A stretch of DNA of 18,470 nucleotides from an uncultured Clostridia bacterium (GCA_934162625.1 CAKPJM010000027.1:1-18470); one strand, 5' to 3'. Positions 1 through 7,431 are shown, counted from the stretch's first letter. The notes: generated from the sequence alone by a model not told the origin. Numbers and translations are program-made.

Positions 1-1571
1 GTGTTGGATCATCTGTTGTAAACGCATTATCTACGTGGACAGAAGTTACAATTCAAAGAGATGGTGGAATTTACCAAATGTCTTTTGAAAGAGGAAAAAC
101 AGTAAAGCCTTTACAAAGAATAGGAGATTCTGATAAAACAGGAACAACTGTTAGATTTTTAGCAGATGATACAATATTTGAAACATTAGAATATGAATAT
201 GAAATATTAGAAAATAGATTAAGAGAAATGGCTTTTTTGACAAAAGGTTTAAGAATAACATTAACAGATGAAAGAGAAGAAACACCTAAGAAATCAGATT
301 TTTGTTATGAAGGTGGACTAATTTCATTTGTTGAATTTTTAAATAAGAATAGAGAAAAATTAAATGCAAAACCAATATATATAGAAAAAAATGGAGATGT
401 TCCAATTGAAATTGCTATACAATATACAACAGCATATTCAGAAAATATATATTCTTTTGTTAATAATATTAACACTATAGAAGGTGGTACACATTTAGAA
501 GGATTTAAAAGATCTCTAACAAAAGTTTTCAATGATTATGCAAGAAGCCATAACATTTTAAAAGAAAAAGACTCAAATCTCCAAGGGGAAGATATAAGAG
601 AGGGAATCACAGCAGTAGTTTCTGTAAAAGTAAAAGAGCCTCAATTTGAAGGACAAACAAAAACAAAATTAGGAAATAGCGAAGTGACAGGTGCAGTACA
701 AAGTGTAATGAATGAAGAATTATCAGCATTCCTAGAAGAAAATCCAGCTGTTGCAAAATCAGTTTTAGAAAAATGTATTAGTGCTTCTAGAGCAAGAGAA
801 GCTGCAAGAAAAGCAAGAGAGTTAGTAAGAAGAAAAAATGTTTTGGAAAGTACAACTCTTCCTGGAAAATTAGCAGATTGTAGTAGTAATAAACCAGAAG
901 AATGTGAAGTATACATAGTTGAGGGAGATTCTGCTGGAGGTAGTGCAAAACAAGGAAGAGACAGAAGATTTCAAGCAATACTTCCTCTTTGGGGAAAAAT
1001 GCTAAATGTTGAAAAAGCAAGAGCAGATAAAATATATAATAATGATAAATTACAGCCGGTAATTTTAGCAGTTGGTGCTGGAATCGGAGCTGATTTTGAT
1101 ATTACTAAAATAAGATATGGAAAAGTAATAATAATGGCAGATGCCGATGTAGATGGTGCACACATAAGGACTTTATTATTAACATTCTTCTTTAGATATA
1201 TGAGACCTCTTGTTGAAAATGGAAATGTATTTTTAGCACAACCACCACTATATAAATTATCTAAAAAAGGTATGCAAGATATATATTGCTATACAGATAA
1301 TGACTTGGCAGAAAGATATAAAGAACTAGAAGAAAAAGGAATAGCAAGAGATCAATTGGGTCTACAAAGATATAAAGGTTTAGGAGAAATGAACCCAGAA
1401 CAACTTTGGGAAACAACAATGAATCCAGAAAATAGAATTTTAGTTCAAGTAACAATGGATGATGCAATGAAAGCAGATGAAACAATAACACTTTTAATGG
1501 GAGATGAAGTAAGTCCAAGAAGAGACTTTATAATAGAAAATGCAAGAGATGTAAAAAATTTGGATATATAA
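1..1571 (+). CDS. gyrB: DNA gyrase subunit B, 5' end outside window
   Basis: This is the ATPase/TOPRIM subunit of DNA gyrase, which introduces negative supercoils as GyrA2GyrB2. The reading frame is open from base 3, where the first codons give VGSSVVNALS, part of the GHKL ATP-lid region, so about the first 100 residues lie outside the window. An internal ATG at 78 is not the true start. The transducer domain follows. The TOPRIM domain shows EGDSAGGSAKQGRDR, then LPLWGKMLNVEKAR and the metal-binding DADVDGAHI. The C-terminal tail has QRYKGLGEMNPEQLWETT and ends IENARDVKNLDI, as in full-length GyrB. The short E. coli-type insertion is absent, as is usual in Firmicutes. There is no in-frame CGG; the two CGG triplets (about 1057 and 1085) are out of frame. 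A terminator follows directly, so gyrB is not co-transcribed with gyrA here, unlike the usual adjacent arrangement. Confidence 0.98.
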   Translation, partial: VGSSVVNALSTWTEVTIQRDGGIYQMSFERGKTVKPLQRIGDSDKTGTTVRFLADDTIFETLEYEYEILENRLREMAFLTKGLRITLTDEREETPKKSDFCYEGGLISFVEFLNKNREKLNAKPIYIEKNGDVPIEIAIQYTTAYSENIYSFVNNINTIEGGTHLEGFKRSLTKVFNDYARSHNILKEKDSNLQGEDIREGITAVVSVKVKEPQFEGQTKTKLGNSEVTGAVQSVMNEELSAFLEENPAVAKSVLEKCISASRAREAARKARELVRRKNVLESTTLPGKLADCSSNKPEECEVYIVEGDSAGGSAKQGRDRRFQAILPLWGKMLNVEKARADKIYNNDKLQPVILAVGAGIGADFDITKIRYGKVIIMADADVDGAHIRTLLLTFFFRYMRPLVENGNVFLAQPPLYKLSKKGMQDIYCYTDNDLAERYKELEEKGIARDQLGLQRYKGLGEMNPEQLWETTMNPENRILVQVTMDDAMKADETITLLMGDEVSPRRDFIIENARDVKNLDI

Positions 1572-1598
1572 GGAAGCCTAAAATAGTTGTATATGTAA

Positions 1599-1630
1599 AA
1601 AATAGCTCGTAAAAATATACGAGCTATTTT
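1599..1630 (+). terminator. Rho-independent terminator after gyrB
   Basis: A perfect 13-bp inverted repeat, AAAATAGCTCGTA / TACGAGCTATTTT, surrounds a 6-base AT loop and ends in T residues 28 bases after the gyrB stop. The A-rich left arm also lets it work in the reverse direction. Confidence 0.85.
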
Positions 1631-2158
1631 GCATAAAGCTCATATTAATCTTCAACTAAAACTAAAATACATAATTTTTTCACCTGATATATATTGCTAT
1701 ATAAACAAGCAATAAACCACATATTCTAATCATTCGCTCGACTATAAAAACACCAAAAGAAACTGAATTCATCCACGTGGGACTAAAAACAACCCCTTTC
1801 TAATATCTTTAAAGACATAAGAAATCTTATAAATATTAGATATAGATATTAATATAATCTTAAACCAATTATAATACCTATAATACAACCACATATAATA
1901 GAAACAAAATATAGCCTTCATACAAATATTATAATCTACGACTCCGACATTTTATAATCCAAAAAAAGAACCATAAAACATCTTTGCTCGAACAAATTAA
2001 AACTCTAAAAATAAAAATCCTAATTTGCTCTTATTTCAACTAATATAAACCTTATGATATTATTATGTTCTAAAATAAAAAAAATAATCATGGAAAATTT
2101 TATGAAAATTATAATAATTAAAAATTAAAATTTGTCGAATTTTGAAAACGAAAAAATG
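1631..2158. other. Gene-free, G-poor gap between gyrB and the inserted block
   Basis: No convincing coding frame is visible on either strand; frames are short and stop-rich. The + strand is unusually poor in G and rich in A and C, the opposite of the purine-rich coding strand on either side. A small imperfect hairpin lies at 1799-1840, with an 8-bp outer stem TCTAATAT/ATATTAGA and an inner stem ATAAG/CTTAT. A CCACGTGG palindrome lies near 1773. This could be eroded remains of a lost gene, or a spacer at the insertion edge. I do not recognise an RNA family in it. Confidence 0.4.
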
Positions 2159-2187
2159 TTGACTTTTATTGGAAAAAAATGTAATAT
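2159..2187 (+). promoter_or_regulatory. Sigma-A promoter for the first DUF4160/DUF2442 operon
   Basis: TTGACT (2159-2164) and TAATAT (2182-2187) are separated by 17 bases. Transcription would start near 2194, about 100 bases before the DUF4160 start codon. It could also drive the T4SS genes downstream, since no terminator was seen after the pair. Confidence 0.75.
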
Positions 2188-2217
2188 ATAAAAAAGAATA
2201 AGTTCTTTATTCGTAAG

Positions 2218-2238
2218 TAATTGTAAGTCTTACAATTA
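2218..2238. promoter_or_regulatory. Perfect palindrome, possible operator
   Basis: TAATTGTAAG and CTTACAATTA form a 10-bp perfect inverted repeat around one central T. It lies about 30 bases downstream of the -10 box, in the 5' leader of the DUF4160/DUF2442 transcript. The position suits a repressor operator, for example autoregulation by the downstream pair. A leader hairpin is the alternative. Confidence 0.45.
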
Positions 2239-2293
2239 TTATTTCCAAAATATTGAAACAAAATATAATAAATGTTATAATGGGAGGTGAAAA

Positions 2294-2557
2294 ATGCCAA
2301 TAATTTCACAATTTTATGGAATTATTATATCTATGTATTTTAATGACAATAATCAGCATAATTTACCGCATATACATGTAAGATATAATGAAAATAAAGC
2401 TACTTATGACTTTGAAGCAAATCTATTAAATGGCGAATTACCGGTAAAGCAAACAAAATTAGTAGAAGCATGGATAATTATTCATAAAGAAGATTTGATG
2501 ACATTGTGGAAAGTGATGGAAGAAGAAGGAAGAATATTTAAAATAAAGCCTTTGTAG
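2294..2557 (+). CDS. DUF4160 family protein (first copy)
   Basis: This 87-residue protein matches DUF4160 from end to end. It opens MPIISQFYGIIISMYF, has the conserved PHIHVRY segment at about residues 27-34, and then a KLVEAWIIIHKEDLMTLW helix. GGGAGGTG precedes the ATG at good spacing. DUF4160 genes are commonly found beside DUF2442 genes, and the pair has been viewed as a possible toxin-antitoxin-like module. The activity is not established, so I do not say which member would be the toxin. A DUF2442 gene follows after 9 bases with its own AGGAGG site, so the two are co-expressed. A second, clearly diverged copy of the pair lies at 7432-7958. Confidence 0.9.
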   Translation: MPIISQFYGIIISMYFNDNNQHNLPHIHVRYNENKATYDFEANLLNGELPVKQTKLVEAWIIIHKEDLMTLWKVMEEEGRIFKIKPL

Positions 2558-2566
2558 GAGGAAAAA

Positions 2567-2821
2567 ATGGAACTAACACCAGATATAATAGAAGTTAAAG
2601 CTGTGGAACAGTATAAAATATATTTAAAATTTTCTAATGGAGAAGAAAAAGTATATGATATGAAAGAAAGCATAGAAAAATTTAAATATTTTAATAAATT
2701 GAAAAATATAAAATATTTTAAAAATGTTAGGCCTAGAGGGGATACTGTTGAGTGGAAAGATGGTGAAGATGTGGCTCCAGAAAAATTATATTATGAAAGC
2801 GAAAGTATAATAAAAGAATAG
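2567..2821 (+). CDS. DUF2442 family protein (first copy)
   Basis: This 84-residue DUF2442 protein is the partner of the upstream DUF4160 gene. Family features visible are an early IIEVKAVEQYKIYLKFSNGE strand pair, a YDMKESI turn, the middle KYFKNVRPRGDTVEW strand and a final ED(V)APEKLYYES segment. The last is the classic DUF2442 ending, in which the protein aligns an 'isPEelYe' motif. TAGGAGG lies just before the ATG and overlaps the stop of the upstream gene. The stop codon overlaps the ribosome-site region of the TraC-like gene, which suggests one transcript running from this pair into the T4SS genes. Molecular function is unknown; DNA binding or antitoxin activity is only conjecture. Confidence 0.9.
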   Translation: MELTPDIIEVKAVEQYKIYLKFSNGEEKVYDMKESIEKFKYFNKLKNIKYFKNVRPRGDTVEWKDGEDVAPEKLYYESESIIKE

Positions 2822-2822
2822 G

Positions 2823-2840
2823 AAAGGAGATGAAATTATA
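2823..2840 (+). promoter_or_regulatory. Ribosome site leading to an ATA start codon (TraC-like gene)
   Basis: AAAGGAG (2823-2829) is followed 8 bases later by ATA (2838-2840), and the reading then goes AAA ATA AAT. No ATG, GTG or TTG in this frame is placed to use this site; the next is TTG at 2865, which has no ribosome site. The simplest reading is an ATG that has become ATA, giving very weak initiation. ATT at 2835 is a less well spaced alternative. Confidence 0.55.
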
Positions 2841-3410
2841 AAAATAAATTCAGTTCAAGAATGGTTGCCTTTTGAGAAGATTTTTGAAAACGGTATAATA
2901 AAATTAAAAAATAATTCTTATGTTAAAATAATAAAAATTATACCTATAAATTTTAATCTAAAATCAAATTTAGAAAAAGAAGCAATATTAAATTCTTATA
3001 AAATTTTTTTAAAAACGTGTAATTTTAATATTCAAATTTTAATTCAAAGTAATAAAGAAGATTTATCTAAACATATCTCAAAAATAAAAAATCAAATAAA
3101 AGAAGAAAAAGAAAGTATAAAAATATTATCCAATAAATATATAAATTTTATTAAAAAAACAAATAAAAATAAAAAATCTTCTTCTAAAAATTTTTATATT
3201 CTTATAAAAGAATTCCCAGAAAATAAAAAACAAAAAATAAATGATAATTTAGAAAAAATAATTTTTGATAAATTAAATGATAAATATTTTAATATTAAAG
3301 AATGTCTGTCTAGATGTGGAAATGTGGTAATAGATATATCTGAAAAAGAAATGACAGAAAAAATATTGTATTCTTTTCTTAATAGTAGAAAAGATTTATT
3401 AGAAATTTAA
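2838..3410 (+). CDS. TraC-like, VirB4-associated T4SS protein (ATA start)
   Basis: This is about 190 residues and resembles the TraC-like/VirB4 N-terminal domain proteins of Gram-positive and candidate-phylum conjugation systems. The protein opens IKINSVQEWLPFEKIFENG and continues IIKLKNNSYVKIIKIIPINF, then NLKSNLEKEAILNSYKIFL and FNIQILIQSNKEDLSKHI. This is the family pattern of 'dG.i..k...Y..i..v.piNF.LkS..E...i...y..fl....f.iQi.i'. A long charged helix follows (about 75-115), then a second alpha/beta half ending at RKDLLEI. Such proteins usually sit between a PrgI/VirB3 gene and virB4 and are thought to act at the inner face of the channel. virB4 follows after about 90 bases. The N-terminal part upstream of the TTG at 2865 is well conserved in pattern, which supports the ATA start. 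It is very AT-rich and Lys/Asn/Ile-rich like its neighbours. Confidence 0.7.
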   Translation: MKINSVQEWLPFEKIFENGIIKLKNNSYVKIIKIIPINFNLKSNLEKEAILNSYKIFLKTCNFNIQILIQSNKEDLSKHISKIKNQIKEEKESIKILSNKYINFIKKTNKNKKSSSKNFYILIKEFPENKKQKINDNLEKIIFDKLNDKYFNIKECLSRCGNVVIDISEKEMTEKILYSFLNSRKDLLEI

Positions 3411-3483
3411 GTTTATAACCCGTTTAACATAGAGTAAATAAAAAGCATAACAAATTAAAATTTATTAAATAAATTAAAAAAAT

Positions 3484-3500
3484 AAGGAGGTAGAAAAATA
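3484..3500 (+). promoter_or_regulatory. Ribosome site leading to an ATA start codon (virB4)
   Basis: A near-perfect AAGGAGGT (3484-3491) is followed by ATA at 3498-3500, the normal start spacing. The frame then reads AAA ATT TTA AAT and runs without a stop into the VirB4 N-terminal domain. The first usual start codon in this frame is ATG 3702, which is in the middle of that domain. This is the second ATA start in consecutive genes. Confidence 0.65.
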
Positions 3501-5293
3501 AAAATTTTAAATAAAATAAATAATAAAAAAATAGAAGGAATACTTTCAAATAAAGATAAAATAGCACCTTCATATATTAATTTAAAAAATCCAAAATTTT
3601 TAGAAATAGATAATATTTATTATTCGGGAATAATTATTGTTAATTATTATAGAGAATATAATGACCTAATTTTAAAAAGACTTTTAGATTCTAATTTTAA
3701 TATGAATATATCTATTTTTTATGAAAAGCAAGATCCATATAAAATTATAAGAAATTTGACATATCATATAGCAAATGTTGGCGTGGATTTAAAAGAAGGA
3801 AATAAAAATAATCAAGATATAGATATTGCTGCTTTTACATATAATGATGCGAAATATATTAGAAAAGAAATTCAAGTGAATAATGAAGATTTGTATTATT
3901 TATATATTTATATTGATTTATTCTCAGACAATATTCATGAACAAGAGTATTTATTAAATAAAATAGAAGGAATTTTAGAGAGTTTGCGGATTAAAAACAA
4001 AAAGAGCAAATTTTAGGCAAGAGCAAGTATTTTTATCGTGCCTACCTATAATGGAAAATAACAATGACATTAAATATGCAAGTAGAAGAAACATATTAAC
4101 TTCAGGATTGGTTTCAACATATCCATTTATTTCATCTACAATTTTTGATGAAGAAGGAATTTTTTGTGGAACCAATATTTATAATAATTCTTTAGTATTT
4201 ATAGATAGATATAATCAAGAAAAATATAAAAATGCAAACATGTGCATTTTTGGAACAAGCGGATCACGGAAAATCTTTTTATACGAAATTAATGATATTA
4301 AGATACAGATTTTTTGGAATAGAACAATATGTAATAGATCCAGAAAGAGAATATGAAAAATTAGCAAAAAATTTAAATGGGACAATATTAAAAATAGGAC
4401 CAACCTCAAATACGTATGTAAATATATTAGATATAAGAAAAGAATCAATAGAAGATGAAAAAGGATATCTTGCTACAAAAATTTCAAGATTAATAGGATT
4501 TTTTAATTTAATTTTTGGAGAATTAAATGAAGAAGAAAAAGCCATTTTAGAAGAAAAATTAATTAAATGTTATGAGAATAAAAATATAACATTTGATGAC
4601 AAAAGTTTATATAAAGAAGAAAAAAATAAAGTTAGTATAGAACCAATTTTTAAAGAAAGTAAAGATATGCCTATTTTAGAAGATTTATATAATATTTTAG
4701 GAGAAGATAAAAATACTAAAAAAATGCAAATAAAATTAATACCATTTGTAAAAGGCTCTTTAAATTTTTTTAATAAATATACAAATGTAGAATTAAATAA
4801 TAAATTAATAATTGCAGATGTATATGATTTAGGAGAAGAAAATTTAAAATATGGTATGTATTTATTTATTGATTTGTTTTGGGACAAAATAAAAAACAAT
4901 AGAGAAATAAAAAAAGCTATTTATTTAGATGAGGTATGGAGATTAATAGGAGTTACTTCTAATAAAGATGTAGCAAGCTTTATATATAAAATTTTTAAAA
5001 CTATTAGAAAATATGGAGGAAGTAGTATTGCAATAACTCAAGATATATCAGATTTATTTAGTTTAGAAGAAGGAATATATGGAAAAAGCATATTAAATAA
5101 TTCTAGTAACAAAATATTTTTTTCATTAGAAGAAGAAAATATTTTAATATTGAGTAAATATACAAATTTATCTGAAAAAGAAAAAATAGAAATTAAATCA
5201 TTAAAAAGAGGAGAATGCTTAATGTTTGTTGGAGAAGAACACATATTAACAAAAATAGATGTAGATAATTTTGAAAAAGAAATTATTAATTAA
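3498..5293 (+). CDS. virB4: VirB4-family T4SS ATPase, read with two +1 frameshifts
   Basis: VirB4 is the conserved ATPase that powers pilus assembly and substrate transfer at the inner membrane. The protein appears in three frames: 3498-3986 (163 residues), 3988-4266 (93) and 4268-5290 (341), about 597 residues, the normal VirB4 length. The first part has the N-terminal pattern KIAPSYINLKNPKFLEIDN, then YYSGIIIVNYYREYND. The second has RANFRQEQVFLSCLPI, then STYPFISSTIFDEEGIFCG. The last two join as Walker A G-T-S-G-S-G-K-S (252-259). Then come VIDPEREYEKLA, Walker B AIYLDEVW (Asp477, Glu478) and GGSSIAITQDISDLF. Both junctions are in-frame CGG codons (3987, 4267) where dropping the C restores the frame. 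Without the shifts the product stops at 4016 or 4356 and has no P-loop. The start is ATA. A decayed pseudogene is the alternative, but no other damage is seen and the rest is well conserved. Confidence 0.85.
3987..3989 (+). other. CGG +1 frameshift site 1 (virB4)
   Basis: The zero frame reads GAG AGT TTG CGG ATT and stops at TAG 4014. Skipping C3987 gives TTG-GGA-TTA-AAA-ACA, protein SLGLKTKRANFRQEQ, which continues the VirB4 alignment with Gly at residue 164. TTG cannot re-pair in the +1 frame (TGC), so P-site slippage is unlikely. Confidence 0.8.
4267..4269 (+). other. CGG +1 frameshift site 2 (virB4 Walker A)
   Basis: The frame reads AGC GGA TCA CGG AAA and stops at TGA 4354. Skipping C4267 gives AGC GGA TCA GGA AAA TCT, protein SGSGKS, which places the invariant P-loop Gly and Lys correctly. 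The Walker A motif fixes the shift to this exact base. Confidence 0.88.
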
Positions 5294-5349
5294 AATAAAT
5301 AATAAAAATATATAAATTAAATAATTTATAAAAAAGGAGAAAAAATAAA

Positions 5350-6570
5350 ATGAATATTATAACTGCACTAAACAATCCAAAACTAAGTAAGAAAATAAAA
5401 GAAAAAACAAATTTTAATATTATAGGAACTGACATTCAATATAAAGAAGGAATAATAGAAATGTTGGAAAAAAATGGAGAAATAGAAATTGCAATAATAA
5501 GTGAAAACTTGCCCGGAGAAAGCTCTTTTAAAGAATTGATAGAAAAAATAAAAGCTATAAATAAAAATATAGAATTAATAGTAATATTAAAAGAAGAAAA
5601 AGAGGATTTAAAAAATTATTTAATAGCAAAAGGAATTTTTGATGTTTATTTAAATAATGAAATATCAATAGAAGAATTAATAGAAAAAATAAATGAAAAA
5701 AATAAAATAAAAAAAGAAATAGAAATAAATGAAGAAATAAAAAAATTAAAAAAAATAATATTAGAAAAAAATAAAAAAAATACAAATATTAAAATAATTA
5801 AAAATAAATTAAATAATATTATTAAAAAAATAAACAAAAACAAAAATAAAAAAGAAAGAAAACAAAAAACAAATAAAAAAATAATAAGTGTAATTGGAAC
5901 AGGTGGAGTAGGAAAAAGTTCTTTTTGTACAATTTTTGCAAAATTATTTAATAATAAAAAAATATTGATAATAGACTTTGATATTTTAAATAGTAGTATA
6001 AACTCTATTTTTGGAATAAAAAAGGAACGTACAAAAAATAATAATATAAAATTTAATAATGATATTAAAAAATTAATAGTTAAAGTGGATAAAAACATAG
6101 AGATGTTGTGTGCTACAAAAATATTAGTAGATGAAAAATATAAAATGATAAAGGAAGAATTTTCCAACGTGTTGTTGGAATTAAGGAGTAAGTATGATTT
6201 GATAATTATAGATAATTCTTCAGAATGCTTTTTTGAATATACAAAGGAAATATTAAATAAATCTGATGATATATTTTTTTTAGTTGAGCCCAATATAATA
6301 GAATTAAAAAAATCAAGAAATTTATTAGATATTTATATAAATAAATGGAAAATAAAAAAAGAAAAAATAAATATTATTTTTAATAAAATAAATATTAATT
6401 CAATAGACGATAAAATATTAAAAACAATTTTTTCAGATTTTAAAATTTTAGGAAAAATAAAAATAAATATTAATTATAATTTAATAATAAATAGAAATTT
6501 TAAATTTATAAATAAAAAAATAAAAAATGATTATTTAAAAATAATAAAAAATTGTAATTTATTTTATTGA
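5350..6570 (+). CDS. TadZ/CpaE-like protein: receiver-like domain plus MinD-type ATPase
   Basis: This 406-residue protein has three parts. Residues 1-120 look like an atypical receiver domain (NIITALNNPKLSKKI, then EIAIISENLPGESSF and ELIVILKEEKEDLKNYL). Residues 120-175 are a Lys/Asn/Ile-rich linker, probably helical. From 178 there is a MinD/ParA-type ATPase with IISVIGTGGVGKSSFC, LIIDFDILNSSINSIFG, and LIIIDNSSECFFEYT. This order is that of CpaE/TadZ, which position pilus or secretion machines at the pole or membrane. The deviant Walker A has Thr where MinD/ParA proteins have the signature Lys (TGGVGKS, not KGGVGKT), so dimer-dependent hydrolysis may differ. AAAGGAG precedes the ATG by 10 bases, and the gene lies 56 bases after virB4. 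It probably positions the T4SS encoded next to it. Very strong A-richness gives many AAA/AAT/ATA codons. Family assignment is by domain order and motifs only. Confidence 0.7.
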   Translation: MNIITALNNPKLSKKIKEKTNFNIIGTDIQYKEGIIEMLEKNGEIEIAIISENLPGESSFKELIEKIKAINKNIELIVILKEEKEDLKNYLIAKGIFDVYLNNEISIEELIEKINEKNKIKKEIEINEEIKKLKKIILEKNKKNTNIKIIKNKLNNIIKKINKNKNKKERKQKTNKKIISVIGTGGVGKSSFCTIFAKLFNNKKILIIDFDILNSSINSIFGIKKERTKNNNIKFNNDIKKLIVKVDKNIEMLCATKILVDEKYKMIKEEFSNVLLELRSKYDLIIIDNSSECFFEYTKEILNKSDDIFFLVEPNIIELKKSRNLLDIYINKWKIKKEKINIIFNKININSIDDKILKTIFSDFKILGKIKININYNLIINRNFKFINKKIKNDYLKIIKNCNLFY

Positions 6571-6575
6571 TGTGA

Positions 6576-6611
6576 GAGGTGTGAGGTTAGAGGTGAGATT
6601 TGTAAACAAAT
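6576..6611. repeat. Triple GAGGT heptad repeat and small palindrome before the 6634 gene
   Basis: GAGGT occurs at 6576, 6583 and 6590, exactly 7 bases apart, in a G-rich purine tract unlike its surroundings. It is followed by the palindrome ATTTGT-AA-ACAAAT (6598-6611). The true ribosome site AAGGAGG is further downstream. A protein-binding site or decoy ribosome sites are possible; function is not known. Confidence 0.4.
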
Positions 6612-6633
6612 TAGAATTTGCAAGGAGGTTTAT

Positions 6634-7365
6634 ATGAATAACAATGAATTAGAAATAAATAAAAATATTAATTTAGAAAATAGCAATAACCAAGTTACAT
6701 ATGAAAAACAAAAAAGTTTTTTAGAAACTAATTTAGGACAAATTATAAATGGAGGTGTAGATTTAGGGTTAAGAGTTATTCTTCCAGATATAATTGAAGA
6801 CGAGATTATAGAAATAAAAGATAGTATTATTACAGATGGTTTTAAAGCAGGAGTAAAGACTGCAATAGATAATGCAGTAGATATGGGAAAAAGTTTTTTA
6901 GGAATTTTTACAGGGAATTTTGAAAATATGTCACAAATAAGAGAAGCTATAAAAAAAGGTGGATTAATAGATTCAATTTCAGATGTTTTAGATTGGGGAA
7001 TAAATAAAGCAAAAGATAAAAATTTAATAAATAAAAATACTGCAAAAATAATAAAAAAAGGAAAAAATAAAATTCTAAATACAATAGATAATAACATAGA
7101 AAACAATATGACATCGCAAATTGAATCAATTGAAAAAATAGATAATTATATAAATAAATGGAATGAATATTACAATAAACAAGATTTTACAAATATGCAA
7201 AGGCAATATACTAAGATAGAAAAAGAATTAAAAAATATTGTGCCATTAGAAAATACTATAAATAAAGCAAGAGTAGTAGAAAATCTCCATAATTTAATCA
7301 AAAATAATGGAAGAAATTTCAATCTTTCTAATGAAGAACTAGAACTTGCAAATAAACTTATATAG
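6634..7365 (+). CDS. Unrecognised 243-residue protein in the T4SS block
   Basis: I do not recognise this protein. It starts at an ATG with an excellent AAGGAGG site 7 bases upstream. No signal peptide is evident. The N-terminal 40 residues are polar and Asn/Glu-rich. Residues 45-125 have Gly-containing, moderately hydrophobic helices (INGGVDLGLRVILPDIIEDE, then DGFKAGVKTAIDNAVDMG and SFLGIFTGNF), which could be amphipathic or membrane-peripheral. The C-terminal half is a run of charged helices (about 150-243), with IESIEKIDNYINKWNEYY and MQRQYTKIEKELKN, likely coiled coil. The spacing and strand suggest expression with the TadZ-like gene. It could be a T4SS-associated effector, a structural partner, or a membrane-remodelling helix protein; none of these can be told from sequence alone. 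Confidence 0.75.
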   Translation: MNNNELEINKNINLENSNNQVTYEKQKSFLETNLGQIINGGVDLGLRVILPDIIEDEIIEIKDSIITDGFKAGVKTAIDNAVDMGKSFLGIFTGNFENMSQIREAIKKGGLIDSISDVLDWGINKAKDKNLINKNTAKIIKKGKNKILNTIDNNIENNMTSQIESIEKIDNYINKWNEYYNKQDFTNMQRQYTKIEKELKNIVPLENTINKARVVENLHNLIKNNGRNFNLSNEELELANKLI

Positions 7366-7385
7366 CAATTATTAAGTAAAAATCG

Positions 7386-7414
7386 TTGCTAAAAAAAGAA
7401 AAAAATAATATAAT
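7386..7414 (+). promoter_or_regulatory. Sigma-A promoter for the second DUF4160/DUF2442 pair
   Basis: TTGCTA (7386-7391) and TATAAT (7409-7414) have a 17-base A-rich spacer and end 17 bases before the ATG. The transcript leader would be very short. This pair therefore has its own promoter and is independent of the genes upstream. Confidence 0.75.
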
Positions 7415-7431
7415 TAAAAAGAAGGAAGAAT

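Noticed and set aside
1769..1921. Minus-strand frame of about 50 residues in the gap after gyrB (MKAIFCFYYMWLYYRYY start)
   Set aside because: No ribosome site, very biased aromatic composition and no recognised family; more likely chance in G-poor DNA.
2865..3410. TTG at 2865 as start of the TraC-like gene
   Set aside because: No ribosome site lies before it, whereas AAAGGAG upstream is well placed for ATA 2838 and the extra residues fit the family pattern.
3987..3989. Transcriptional slippage as the cause of the frame change
   Set aside because: There is no A or T homopolymer at the shift points, although long A runs are abundant nearby and do not disturb the frame.
3498..5293. virB4 as a decayed pseudogene or an assembly error
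   Set aside because: Both breaks are the same kind (one extra C before GG at an in-frame CGG), do not lie in homopolymers, and match the breaks in virB2 and relE. The rest of the protein is intact and well conserved. Systematic read error remains to be excluded with raw reads.
5646..6293. Long hydrophobic minus-strand frame opposite the TadZ-like gene
   Set aside because: It is a low-complexity Phe/Leu/Ile shadow created by AAA/AAT codons of the real gene on the + strand.
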